A DNA stretch of 64,000 nt from the NCBI RefSeq assembly GCF_001577835.2, contig NC_029518.1:69048053-69112052 (forward strand). Reading direction: 5' to 3'. The notes under the pieces were generated by a model. The model had not been told where the DNA came from. It saw only the letters and a list, made by a program, of their open reading frames with translations, and did no database searches. Source of the stretch: Coturnix japonica (Eukaryota; Chordata; Aves; Galliformes; Phasianidae). Shown piece after piece: positions 1-11,104 of this stretch (positions within the stretch are counted from its first letter, which is position 1; each line of letters begins with the position of its first letter). A program made the translations under genes and the position numbers.

Positions 1-122
1 GGGCGGTGAGCGGCTGCACGGGGTTGGGTGGCTGTATTTTCATGGAGCTGTTTTGCAACACAGGACACAGGATTGGTGTGAAATCCTCAGTGTGTGTATC
101 GCTACTGAGGGCTTAGCAGCAC

Positions 123-285
123 TTGGGCTGCCCAGGGAGGTGGTGGAGTCTCCTTCTCTGGAGATATTCAAGACCCGCCTGGACGCCGTCCTGTGTGACG
201 TGGTGTAGGGAGCCTGCTTTGGCAGGGGGGTTGGACTCAATGATCTCTAGAGGTCCCTTCCAGCCCCTACAATTCTGTGATTCTA
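123..285 (+). mobile_element. CR1 LINE 3' end fragment
   Basis: The stretch reads like the last part of a CR1 copy in plus orientation: 'ctgcccagggaggtggtgga', then 'ggttggactcaatgatctct' and 'ggtcccttccagcccc', ending in 'ttctgtgattct'. It is 5' truncated, and the bases before it (1-122) are not recognised. It is a non-coding remnant; short frames across it are CR1 debris. Confidence 0.85.
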
Positions 286-3202
286 CTTGGAATGGGTGTG
301 AAGTCCCCATCGTGTTTGATACTAGATGGGGTACCTTGCCTATCTGACCAGTCTGTGCCTGACAAAGGTGATGTCAACAGAAACAAAAATTAAGGCTTTT
401 TTTTCCCCCTGAATTTATTGAATGACTTCATTTTACTGAACAGAATTATTCTCCAGGCTGTTTATCAGCTGTTGTATCAACCATACCCTGTCTCCATGAT
501 GCTTCTGTCACCTGCAGTAGTGCCCTGTCCTGCTGAACGCCACGTTTCCTTCTCTTTTCTTGGTGCCCCCCCCATATGACCCTCGGTCGCTCCAAGCAAA
601 GTTCATGCTCCCGTTCCCTGACACAGATACTAATCACAAGCTATTTTTACTCTTGTAACCCAGCCCAGCAAACACTGTGGTCTGTTCTTTCCCCCAGATA
701 CTTCCAGACAGAACAAATCTCTCCACCCAGAAATACACGCTGGAATTCCAACTGTGCCACCTGTACATATACTACAGATAGCAGAGGGTGCCCATATACA
801 GCAATAGTCATGTAAGTTCTGTTTTCCCAGCGATTTCAAGGGCTGGGAACCCTTTGAGGCAGGCAGCCCATTGCCAGTGTGCTTTAGAAACAGGCACCCT
901 GGGACGTGTCTCTTTTCTCTACAAGAAGGAAGCAGATGAAGCCTCCAAGCAGAGCATGCTTGAGGGTGTCATTCCTCAAGTGGGCTTTGCTGGGCTCCAT
1001 ACCTCCCCCTGCCCAGGAGCCTGCTCCTGCTGCTTCTCTTTTCTGTGTCTGGCAAACTTTGCATCTAATTAAACCAATAAGAAGCAACTCAGAATATGCT
1101 TTTTCAACTGAGTACTGTTTCGCAAGGCACGTAATGGCCCTCTGACGCCTATGGGTCTTCCTGATTCCAGCAGGATTTTCTCTCTCCTTGTCAAAAAGTC
1201 ATGCCCCATGCCATGCTTTCTTTGGCACATCCAGACACCATCACGGTTTGGAAGAAGGAAGAACTGTGTGTGTATTTATTTTCAAGTAAACAAGAGAAAA
1301 ACTTTGCAGCTGATCAGTCAACTCATATTCCTGGAAGCAAGCTGTAAATAAATGCTTGTATTTTTGTTTTAGAGGGTGGATGAGGTTCTGGACCTTTTCA
1401 TTGGTCAATAAGAAGGAACATCTGTTGTGGCCATAAAAAAACTTGATGATCAAGTTTACCTCATCCCACGTTAGCAACATTAGGCATTTAGGTTGAAATC
1501 CAGTTCTGACTGAACACAGTGGAAGTGCTGTTATTAAATTCAGGGTGGTCTGGATTTCAAGCCAAAATCCGAAGCTATAAAAACAATAGGACAGTTTGTA
1601 GTAAAAACAAAAGCCTGTTGATGCTGGGAGTAGGATCTGTATGCTGACTTACCTAAAATAACATTGTAATGTTCCATTCTTATTTTTCAGATAGCTTTAT
1701 ATTAAGTAATACTTATCAAGACATGCAGTGCTATGAAAGTGGACTGTGTGTTTAAAAGTGTGATGGAGGAGGGTCTTTGGTTGGACTGTGATATCATTGT
1801 CACAGTAGAGCAGACATGTTAAAGATCGGGAAGAGATCTTTAAAGGTCATCTTTTAAAGACTTTAAGACGTTCTTAAAAGAAGGGTCTTAAGTCACTGAA
1901 GCGCACTGTGAATGAATCAAAAATGCCACTACATTTTCTACATTGCTTATGAAGGGAAAATAACAGCAGGATAGGTTGGATTCAGAAAAACAAAGCTCTC
2001 TCCCTTTAGAAACCTCATGTCCACCACTAAAGAGGGACCTCACCATAGTGAGGTCAATATTTTATTAGCTAGAGCAGACTGAGTCAGACTATATGAACCT
2101 AATATTTTCCTTAATGTTCAGATTTGGTTACCTCATGTAATCGGAACTAAATGTGAAATTCCTCATATAGCACTTTTATTCCTCTATTCTTCTTTCATAT
2201 TCCTTTCCCAATCCCCCACGCGTTCGCTATTTGACTTAACAGTTACAGCCTCACCAACTGTCCACCTACTCAAAAAGATAATGCAAAAACTGCACTTGGA
2301 ACTTGGGTACATTCACTCAGAAGACAGCTGGGGCTATTTGGGCTGTCACTGCCCCCAAGCTCTTTGTAACTGCAAGGGATGCCTGCCCCAACTCTGGTGG
2401 CACAATGAAAGACGCGAACATCCAGGAGCTTAACTCCAGCTATCCCTAGACCCTTTGACATTGTATGCTTTAAACACTGGACTTTATCCTGAAGCAGCTT
2501 AGAATTATCTGCATTTTCAGTCTGCTGACTCTGCTGTGTGGGTGGTATCCACAGTAATATTGTAAACGGACACAGTTATTTTCATAACAATCACTTTCAT
2601 GCACCATTAACCACAGGGACTGGTGTAAGCTTTGCTGGCTTCAGACTGGTATAATAAAACAATGCTCTCGTAACTGGTGAAGATTTTCATCTGCACTCAG
2701 AAAGTTGTGTGGCTGCAGACTGGATTTAGCTGTATTCTGTATTTTTGCTGCTTTTCTTTCCTATCTGGGCTGTGATGTTTTAACTAACTTAAAGAACAGT
2801 GCAAAAGCCACTCAAGGTAAGTATTGAAACCTAGGGAGGGAAGCTGTTCGAAAGACAGGGCTGGGTAAACTCTCATTTCTTTCTTTGGTTACAAAGAGCT
2901 TATCAGCTGCTATGGGGCTCCTTGAAGTCTGTGCAGTATAATATAAGCAGAATTAAATCAAATTGGCAGATGTGGAATGGCCAAGAACCGCATGGATTCA
3001 TGAGGCCAAGTGTTTTCCCTCTTAAATCTTCATGCAGCTGAAAAGAAACTAATAAATGTCACACCAGTCTCCACAATTTAATTGATTTGCTCCTCTACCA
3101 AATTTTAATATGATTGATGTTGTTATTAATATTAATAACATTGCAAATGTAAGTGAAAAATGAAATATAGACTGTGCTAATCTTTTCAAAGTAATGCAAA
3201 AA

Positions 3203-3237
<35 letters not shown>

Positions 3238-3612
3238 ATCTGATCTTTCCTGATGTTAAATAACCTGTTTGCTAACATATGTACACCTCCAGTTACTTAC
3301 TGGACTTAATCTCATACTGCTAGAAGTAAAGAGTAACTGCTATTGATTCAAACACAGATGTAGGCAGGCCCCGGCACTTCCAGCCCGTTGGAGAAAAAAT
3401 GTTTCCCATCTCTGACAGATCTCCATTTTTTAATCCATTCACTCTTCAAATTACTACAGCTGTTTGTTCATAGGCAATCTCTTTTTGTGGGTTAAGCAGA
3501 CAGAAAACAAATAACCCAAAGCAATTTGATATTCAATTTTTTATTTTTAATGTAGAGTTGTGTATCTCACACAATACCTCATGTGAAAGCTTTATGTGGT
3601 TTTATATTTGTA
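286..3612. other. Intergenic, no gene seen
   Basis: No open frame longer than about 95 codons and no recognisable protein similarity on either strand. The stretch is AT-moderate unique sequence with one tetranucleotide repeat near its end. I see no RNA gene or obvious regulatory element. Confidence 0.6.
3201..3239. repeat. (AAAT)n microsatellite
   Basis: About ten uninterrupted units of the tetranucleotide aaat. It stands alone in unique sequence and is not attached to a recognisable retroposon tail. Confidence 0.95.
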
Positions 3613-4365
3613 TAGAATCATAGAATTACAAGACTGGAATGGACCTGCAAGATCATCTAGTCCAGCTGTCCTCCCATAACCATTGCAACCACAAGCCACT
3701 AAGCCATACCTTGTAGCTCTTCATTCAGATGCCTCTTGAACACTGCCAGGGACTGCAACTCCACCACCTCCCTGGGCAGCCATTCCAGTGCCTGAACACT
3801 CTCTGAGAGAAAAACTTTTTCCTTATGTCTAATCTAAACCTCCTCTGGTACAACTTGCAGCCATTTCCTCGGTTCCTGTTTGTTGCCTGGTAGAAGAGGC
3901 CAAACTCCTCCTCATCACAACCTCCCTTCATGAAGCTGTAGAGTGCAACAAGCCTCCTCCAGGCTAAACGATCCCAGCTCCCTGAGCCGCTCCTCATAAG
4001 GCTTGTGCTCCAGACCCCTCACCAGTTTTGTTGCCCTTCTCTGGACATATTCCAGGGCCTCCATATCTTTCTTGTAGTGAGGGGCCCAAAACTGAACACT
4101 GTACTTAAGGTGCAGCCTCACCAGTGCTGAGTACAAGGGGATGATTACCTCGCTGCACCTGCTGGCCACACTATTCCTAATGCCATTGGCCTTCTTTGCC
4201 ACCTGGGCACACTGTCAGCTCATGTTCATCTGAGCATCAACCAACACCCCCAGGTCCCTTTCCTCTTCACAGTCATCCAGCTACTCATCCCCAAGCCTAT
4301 AGCACTGCATGGGGTTATTGTGGCCAAAGTGCAGGACCTGGCACTTGGCCTTATACTGTACACTG
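3613..4365 (-). mobile_element. CR1 LINE fragment, 3' region
   Basis: Minus-orientation CR1. The 3' end (left) starts with 'agaatcatagaatta'. It continues through the complement of the CR1 ORF2 C-terminus, where the minus strand reads residues such as '[30 protein letters not shown]', a standard CR1 C-terminal segment, here split over adjacent codons. The copy is 5' truncated near 4365. It belongs to the same subfamily as the plus-strand copy at 59.3-59.8 kb. Confidence 0.9.
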
Positions 4366-4606
4366 TTTTGCAGTTAACAAAAATACGATGCATTTCCAAT
4401 CCCCAGAATTTTTAAATGGATTATCTCTGTTAGGCCTCACAATATTACTGCTAAGTACTTTGTTGTGGATTTAGTGATACTGAGGGGTTATTGAGAGAGT
4501 GAGAAGGCAGCTTACTGTGTGTAATTGCAAATCCCTGTTATCCCTGATGCTTTGGTTTCCCTTGCTATTACAGTTGTGCTTTATTTTTAACTAAGGTACG
4601 GCACAA

Positions 4607-7045
4607 TCACAGAATCACAGAATTACCCGGGTTGGAAGGGACCTCAAGGATCATGTAGTTCCAACCCCCCTGCCTAGCAGGGCCACCAAACATACACATT
4701 TACTAGATCAGAGTTGCCCAGGGCCCCGTCCAACCTGGTCTTGAACACCTCCAAGGACGGGGCATCCACAACCTCACTGGGCAGCCTGTTCCAGGACCTA
4801 ACCACCCTTCTAGTAAAGAACTTACCCCTAACATCCAACCTAAATCTTCCCTCCTTCAACTTAAAACCATTTCCCCTAGTCCTGCTATTATCAGCCCTTT
4901 CGAAGAGTTTACTCCCCTCCTGGGAGTAAGTTCCCTTCAGGTATTGAAAGGCTGCAATGAGGTCACCCCGCAACCTTCTCTTCTCCAGCTGAACAAACCC
5001 AACTCCCTCAGCCTGTCCTCATAGGGGAGGTGCCCAGCCCCCTGATCATCTTTGTGGCCCTCCTCTGGACCCTTTCCAAAATCTCCATATCTTTTTTGTA
5101 CTGAGGGCTCCACACCTGGACACAGTACTCCAGATGGGCCTCACAAGAAGCAGAGTAGAGAGGGACGATCACCTCCCTATCCCTGCTGACCACCCCTCTC
5201 CTGATGGAGCCCAGGATCCCATTTGCTTTCTGGGCTGCCAGAGTGCACTGCTGGCTCATGTTAAGTTTCTCATCTATCAGGACCCCTAGGTCTTTTTCAG
5301 CCGAGCTGCTCTCAAGGACAACTCCTCCCAGCCTGTACAGGTGCCTGGGGTTCTTCCAGCCCAAGTGCAAAACCTTGCACTTTGCCGTGTTGAACCTCAT
5401 TAGGTTCACCCGAGCCCAGCTTTCCAGCCTGTCAAGGTCCTCTGAATGGCATCTGTTCCCTCCACCGTATCAACTGCACCACTCAGCTTGTGTCATCAGC
5501 AAACTTGCTGAGGGTGCACTCCATTCCCTCATCGATGTCATTAATAAAGATGTTAAAGAGCACTGGTCCCAAGACAGACCCTTGAGGGACGCCGCTCGTT
5601 ACCGGCCTCCACCTGGACATAGAGCCATTGACCACCACCCTCTGTCTGCGGCCTTTCAACCATTGCTTATCCATCTATTGTCCACCCATCAAATCCACCT
5701 CCCTCCAATTTGGAGATGAGGATGTGATGGGGGACCATGTCAAAGGCCTTGCTCAGGTCCAGGTAAATGACACGTCGCCTTCCCTTCATCCACCAACGCG
5801 TCACTCCATCATAGAAGGCCACAAGATTAGTTAAGCATGACCTTCCCCTGGTGAAGCCGTGCTGGCTGTCTCGGATCACATGCTTGTTCTTTATGTGATC
5901 AAGCATGTTGTCCAGGAGGATCTGTTCCATAATCTTCCCAGGCACAGAGGTGAGACTCACCGGCCTGTAGTAACCCGGGTCCTCCCTGCTCCCCTTCTTG
6001 TAAATGGGAGTGACGTGACCCTTCCTCCAATCATCCGGGACCTCACCTGACAGCCACGACTTCTCAAATATGATGGAGAGCGGCTCAGCAACCACCTCAG
6101 CCAGCTCCTTCAGGACCCTGGGATGCACGCCATCTGGCCCCATAGACTTATACTCATTCAGTCTAAGGAGGCACTCTCGGACTTGCTCTACCCTTACAGT
6201 GGGGAGGGATTTACCTCCTTGGTCCCCACATGGAGGGATGGGGGTGCAAGACTTAGGGACGTGAAAAAGACTAGAATCCTGGCCACCAGTGAAGACCGAG
6301 GTGAAGAACTCATTCAGCACCTCAGCTTTCTCTTCATCTGTTGAAGCCATTTCTCCTTTTGAATTTACCAGAGTAGGTACGCCCATTTTGGCCTGTCTCT
6401 TCTGGCCAATGTACCTGTAGAAGGTTTTCTTATTGTTTTTCAACATCCCTCGCCAAGTTCAGTTCTGCCTGTGCCTTGGCTTACCTGATCCCACATCTGC
6501 AAGTTCGGACGGCATCCCTGTATTCTTCCCGGGTGACACAGCCTTGTTTCCAGAGCTTGTACACCCCTTTCTTCACCCTCAGTTCTCTTAGCAGGTCCTT
6601 GCTGAGCCATGCCGGTTTTCTACCTCTTCCTGCCCACTTTCTTAATCAGGGGAATGGAGACCTCTTGTGCTGCCAGGAGGGGCATCCTTGAACAGTAGCC
6701 ACGCTCCTCAACGTCCTTATCTTTGAGGGCAGCGCGCCAGGGGATCTTGGCCAGCATTCCATTGAGTAGCTTGAAGTCTGCTCTTCTAAAGTTGAGCATC
6801 CTGGTCCTGCTCTTTGCCAGGCCCACATCGCTTTGAGATCACAAACTCAACCAGGGCATGATCGCTGGAGCCCAGGCAGCCTCCAACCTTGACGCCTTTG
6901 ATGATCTCCTCAGCGTTGGTGAGCAGCAGGTCCAGCAACGCTTGACCTCTGGTCGGTCTGTCCAATACCTGAACCAGAAAGCTATCATCAATGGATTAGA
7001 GCCTTCTGGAGCTCTTGCAGCTCGCCGTGTGGTTTTCCCAACAGA
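4607..7045 (-). mobile_element. CR1 LINE, long 5'-truncated copy with EN/RT remnants
   Basis: The longest CR1 in the window, about 2.4 kb in minus orientation. The 3' tail starts at 4607 with tandem 'cacagaat' units. Moving right come the 3' part of ORF2, the reverse transcriptase, and then the C-terminal part of the endonuclease, where the minus strand encodes LLDLLLTN followed by the SDH catalytic triplet at about 6858-6866. The element ends near 7045 inside the endonuclease region, so the 5' UTR, ORF1 and half of the endonuclease are missing. It shares its subfamily with the copies at 27.1, 31.3 and 39.7 kb. 5' truncation is usual for target-primed LINE insertion. Confidence 0.95.
5483..6446 (-). 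pseudogene. CR1 ORF2 reverse transcriptase remnant
   Basis: Two overlapping minus-strand frames cover the CR1 reverse transcriptase. The larger one (5667-6446, about 259 residues) carries the RT block [11 protein letters not shown], the PIYKKG and [10 protein letters not shown] motifs, [14 protein letters not shown], and the catalytic motif YLDLSKAFD. The second catalytic aspartate pair, FADD (5492-5503), is in the other frame, so at least one frameshift separates the two active-site halves. The endonuclease is incomplete and upstream frames contain stops. The copy therefore cannot make a working ORF2 protein and is annotated as a pseudogene of a mobile element, not a host gene. Confidence 0.9.
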
Positions 7046-10000
7046 TGCATTTTCCCAACAATGCATAAATACAGTTATATTATGTTGTCTTTTTCCACCA
7101 TACCCTGGGAAATTATGTTTAAAAGAGTCATTATTTTTGCTCCTGCTACTAAGAGGTTTTGTACCAATCATTCAAACGCAAACAAAACAAGTTTTATATG
7201 TGTTTATTCAACAAGAATTATTTGCTTAAGTTATTCATTCGAAAATCAATGTTTCCATAATCATACTTTATCTATGCTCAGTGGGGATGAACAAAGCAAT
7301 GAAACACTGCTAATAGCCATTATAACACACAGCAATCTTTCAGTCCTTGTTTAATTTATGTGGTATCACAAAGTTAAGAAACACTCGCACGATATGTTTG
7401 CACTCACTGTGTGTAGTTCTGGGCTTACTGCTGGCAGGAAGAGGTTTACAGATATAACACATTCATAGATTTGTTCAGTTTTACATTGTTTGCCTCTATA
7501 AAACAAGTAGGTAAGTAAAAAAGGAAATGTGTGTTTACCTGCAAGGCTCTTCAAAGGAATCGTGCTTTCTAATTTTCTGTGCCGGGAGCTGATAGGAACT
7601 TTGCTGATCGTGTGTATAGCAATAACTCCCAAGAGCTGCAGTTGGATTTGCTCAGGTCAGTGTAACACACATGCAGAACACTGTGAGAGCTTTATTGCCA
7701 TTTGAAGACATGCAGCTGTGAACATCACGGTGAGATGAAACATGAACAGCTTTGTATTTTTTAAATCTGGGAAAACAAAGGCATCCAGTACGTTCAGAGA
7801 TGTAAAAACGTATGGAAGATTGTAAGCAATTGTGATCAAACTGTATGGCTGGACAAGCCAGTCTAATCCACTTTCGTCTCAGCTAATGGTTAAAATAATT
7901 TTCAGCTGAAGTCATGCATTGCTCAGTGACATCTGGCAAATTTTGCTCATGTGTTCAAGTTGTTTCTGATCCAATAGAGCGTGATGAACCCTACCCTGTT
8001 CATCATTCCCCAGAGTGAATGTATTTCTTCAGTTTTTGAACACATCGCTGAGACACTGAGTTGCAGTTTGTCCAGGTACTCCATCACTATAATACTTTTC
8101 ATACTTTGTTATCAGTATCAAATCTGGTCTGAGCATTTGCACCAGATAGAGATGAGGGACTCTCCTACTGTCCCAAATCCTTTCATGAAATGGGGGACAG
8201 AGGTGGCTCAGTGTCAGCAGGTGGGATACAGGTATGCCTCGCTCAGCATCCAGTTAGTGGCAAGATGGCCAGGGCTGGTTAATGTAATTAAAACATTCAC
8301 CTTCTCCTGCATTCTCATGCACAGTGTTTGTGCACTGACATGTATCTGTGTGCTCTGTGGCATGTTTTTGTATGCTCTGTATCCAGTGTATGTGACCTCC
8401 CCATTCCTTGTTAGTGCTGCTTATAACACATACCACAGCTGTCCACCTGTGTGTGGTGACAGTGATGTGCCCTGTATTTCACTGATATGGAGAGAAGCTC
8501 TTCTAGAGGTCTGCACGGAGAAAACAAGCATCTCTTTGGGCCAATGCAAGATGAACTGCACAGGCAGCATTTTCTTAGCAACAACGCCATCATAGCAGCT
8601 GTGCAACAGTGAGTCATCTCTGTGGTGCAGATATTTACGGGCACAGTACGTAGGCTCCTGTTCATTGCTGATGAAAATACAAAGCTGATGGTGGTGACTC
8701 TGTTGAAAAATAGTGTTCTGTAGCTGAGAAACTGTTCTATCAAATAGCGCTTTTGTGCTCTTTGTATCAGTTTTCATGGAAATAAATAAGAGGCATTACT
8801 TTCAGAGCAGCCTACATAGAGGATCTTCAGTGGCTCTTAAGGGTCCACAGATGGCACAATCTTATTTGTTACAAATAAATAAATAAGGCTAAAGTTGCCA
8901 TGGCAGAAGTGTGCCTGTATCAGTAGTGGAAAGCTGCAGTGACAGTGGCAGTGGGGAATGACAATGGATGTCTGGTGGCCGCCAGCTGCCCTGCAGCTCA
9001 GCTATTGCCACAACACGCCAACTGCTTGGCACCCTGCACAGCCGTATTAATCTGGACCCCAACAGCAGGTGCCTCTAACATAAGGGTCTCTAGCAGCGTT
9101 GCTTTTCAGGTTGGCAGAAAGTCCAGGGTTTGAGTGAGTCACAGCCTTGTTTGTGACATACAGGTTGTTTGTACATTGATGCAGCTGCTAACGTTTCTTA
9201 AAATAAATCTGTCACTTAATGGGCATCTATCTATGGTATCTACTGCTATAAATTATCACCAAATGTAAAATCCAGCAGCCCTGAGTACTGCAATTTATAT
9301 ATATATAAATGAATACCAGAGTCAACACAATTTATTACAAACACAAGAAATAAAGAGTTTGAAGGAGATGAGAGAAAGCACCAGATTTTTTTATACTACT
9401 CTCTAGGAGCTTAGAGATTTTCTTGGAAGCAAATGACCTGGTAACTATCTCCTCTTTCCTGTGATAAGGGTAGTGGGGTAATGACAGTTACCAGCCTCCA
9501 TAATCTAGTGTGGAATTTCGAGACGCTGTAAAAACTGTTGCCATAATTGCAAGTGTCCCTTTCTGTTGGCTGACTGCTGAGGGTGAGGTTAGACATAGGT
9601 GTCTGCCTTCCAGGCACTTGAGCAATGGCATATACTAGTCTGCATATCCTCTGGTAAAAACACAGACATGCAATAACAGGATGGAATGAACACAGTTATG
9701 GCCATTTTTTTCCCCTAAGTTCCTAAGTTCACTGAAGGAAATCTGTTCTCCTATATTTTTGAAACACCGAGGGCACAGTAATTAATACGTTGTAAGTTTG
9801 TGTTTTACAAAAACACCATCTGCCAAAAGTGCACCGGATGTTTTATTTAAGGAATGGAGGCTTCCTGCCTAATTGGTTTTGCCTCAACCTTCCGGCTGCC
9901 TTTTAGGTAAAATATTAGCTGAAGAAAACAAAAAACATTAACTTCTTTTTTTTTTTTTTTTTTTTTTTCCAGTGTGCTAGCAGTCTTCATTGGCCTTCCG

Positions 10001-10360
10001 AATGATGATCAGACAGTGTATCTACACATGAGATTTATGTGCTGTAGGCTGTTTTTATGCTTGAAACTGCTGCTGCAGGATGACATCACCTGGGGGTGTA
10101 CTAGAGAAGTGCCAGCTGGCACCGCAGAGTTATACCCAGGGGGATGCACTGCTACAGCCAGTGGCAGCAGAACACAGCCCTCACAGCCCACCTGGAACTA
10201 TACAGACCTTAGAGGTAATGTTTTGTTTTTGTTTCCCTTAGGAAAAAAAAAAAAAAATCTTGACCAAAAAATCACTGCCTGGTGTCCACTTAACTCCAAA
10301 ACCACCTGAGGACCTCCCACAGCATATTCTGGCTTACTGCAGCACCACAAAGCCTCTCCC
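7046..10360. other. Intergenic, no gene seen
   Basis: Unique sequence with a 23-base T run at 9946-9968 and a short (TA) run near 9297. A plus-strand open frame of 204 codons (7981-8595) exists but shows no domain, repeat or codon pattern that I recognise, and I do not call it a gene. A 35-bp motif at 8778-8812 recurs at 31763-31797 and is discussed under findings. Confidence 0.5.
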
Positions 10361-10805
10361 TAGAACCACAGAATACCCCAGGTTGGAAGGGGACCCACAA
10401 GGATCATTGAGTCCAACTCCCAGCTCCACACAGCACCACCCAAAGCAAAAATCCTATGTCTGAGAATTTCTTGAACCCCAGCAACTTGGGGTGGTGCCCA
10501 CTGCCCTGGGCAGCCTGTTCCAGGACCTGACCACCCTTTGCTGAAGGATTGTTTCCCAGCCCTCTGCCTGACCCTGCCCTGACACCATTTCATGTCATTT
10601 CCTCACAACCAGTTGCTGTCACCAGAGCAGAACTCAGCACTGTCCCTTCACTCCTAAGTTGTGGGACGGCAGGCTGCCATGAGGCCTCCCCTCAGCCTCC
10701 TGTGCTCTGAGCTCATCAAACCAAGAGACTTCAACTGCTCCTCACATGCCTTCCCCTGTAGACCCCTCACTACCTAACTAACTTGCATTTAGGCCTCCAC
10801 CAGAC
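10361..10805 (-). mobile_element. CR1 LINE fragment
   Basis: Minus-orientation CR1. It has the 3' tail 'agaaccacagaata', then 'ccaggttggaaggg' and the complement of the ORF2 3' end ('gggcagcctgttccaggacc'). It is an older, more diverged subfamily (with 'cacagcaccacccaaa') that matches the copy at 47.84 kb. It ends near 10805, just before another CR1 fragment in the opposite orientation. Confidence 0.85.
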
Positions 10806-10839
10806 TGTAGAAAGGTGGGGGTCAGCTTCCTTTTCCAGG

Positions 10840-11104
10840 TAACAGCAGTAGGACGAGACTTAATGATCTTAGGAGGTTCAGGTTGGATACCAGGAACAAT
10901 TCCTTCTCCAGCATGTGGGGCATTGGCATGGGCTGCCTATATAGGTGATGTGGTCACCATCTCTGTAGGCATTCAAGAACTTTGTGGATGTGGCACTGGG
11001 GGACATGCTTAGTGGGCATGGTGGGGATAGGTCGATGCTTGGACTAGGTGATCTTGGAGATCTTTTCCAACATTAGTGATCCTGTGATCCTACGACTCTG
11101 TGAT
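10840..11104 (+). mobile_element. CR1 LINE 3' fragment, opposite orientation
   Basis: Plus-orientation CR1 tail. It runs from a 'caggtaacagcagtaggacg' segment through 'ggttcaggttggatacc' and 'actaggtgatcttggagatc' to the 3' octamers 'gatcctgtgatcctacgact'. With the preceding minus-strand fragment it forms a head-to-head pair whose truncated 5' ends are only about 35 bp apart. Confidence 0.85.

Noticed and set aside
7981-8595. 204-codon plus-strand open frame
   Set aside because: Long for chance, but it has no recognisable domain, no splice or promoter context and ordinary non-coding composition (Cys- and Ser-rich, with several short hydrophobic runs). I do not support it as a gene without transcript or conservation evidence.
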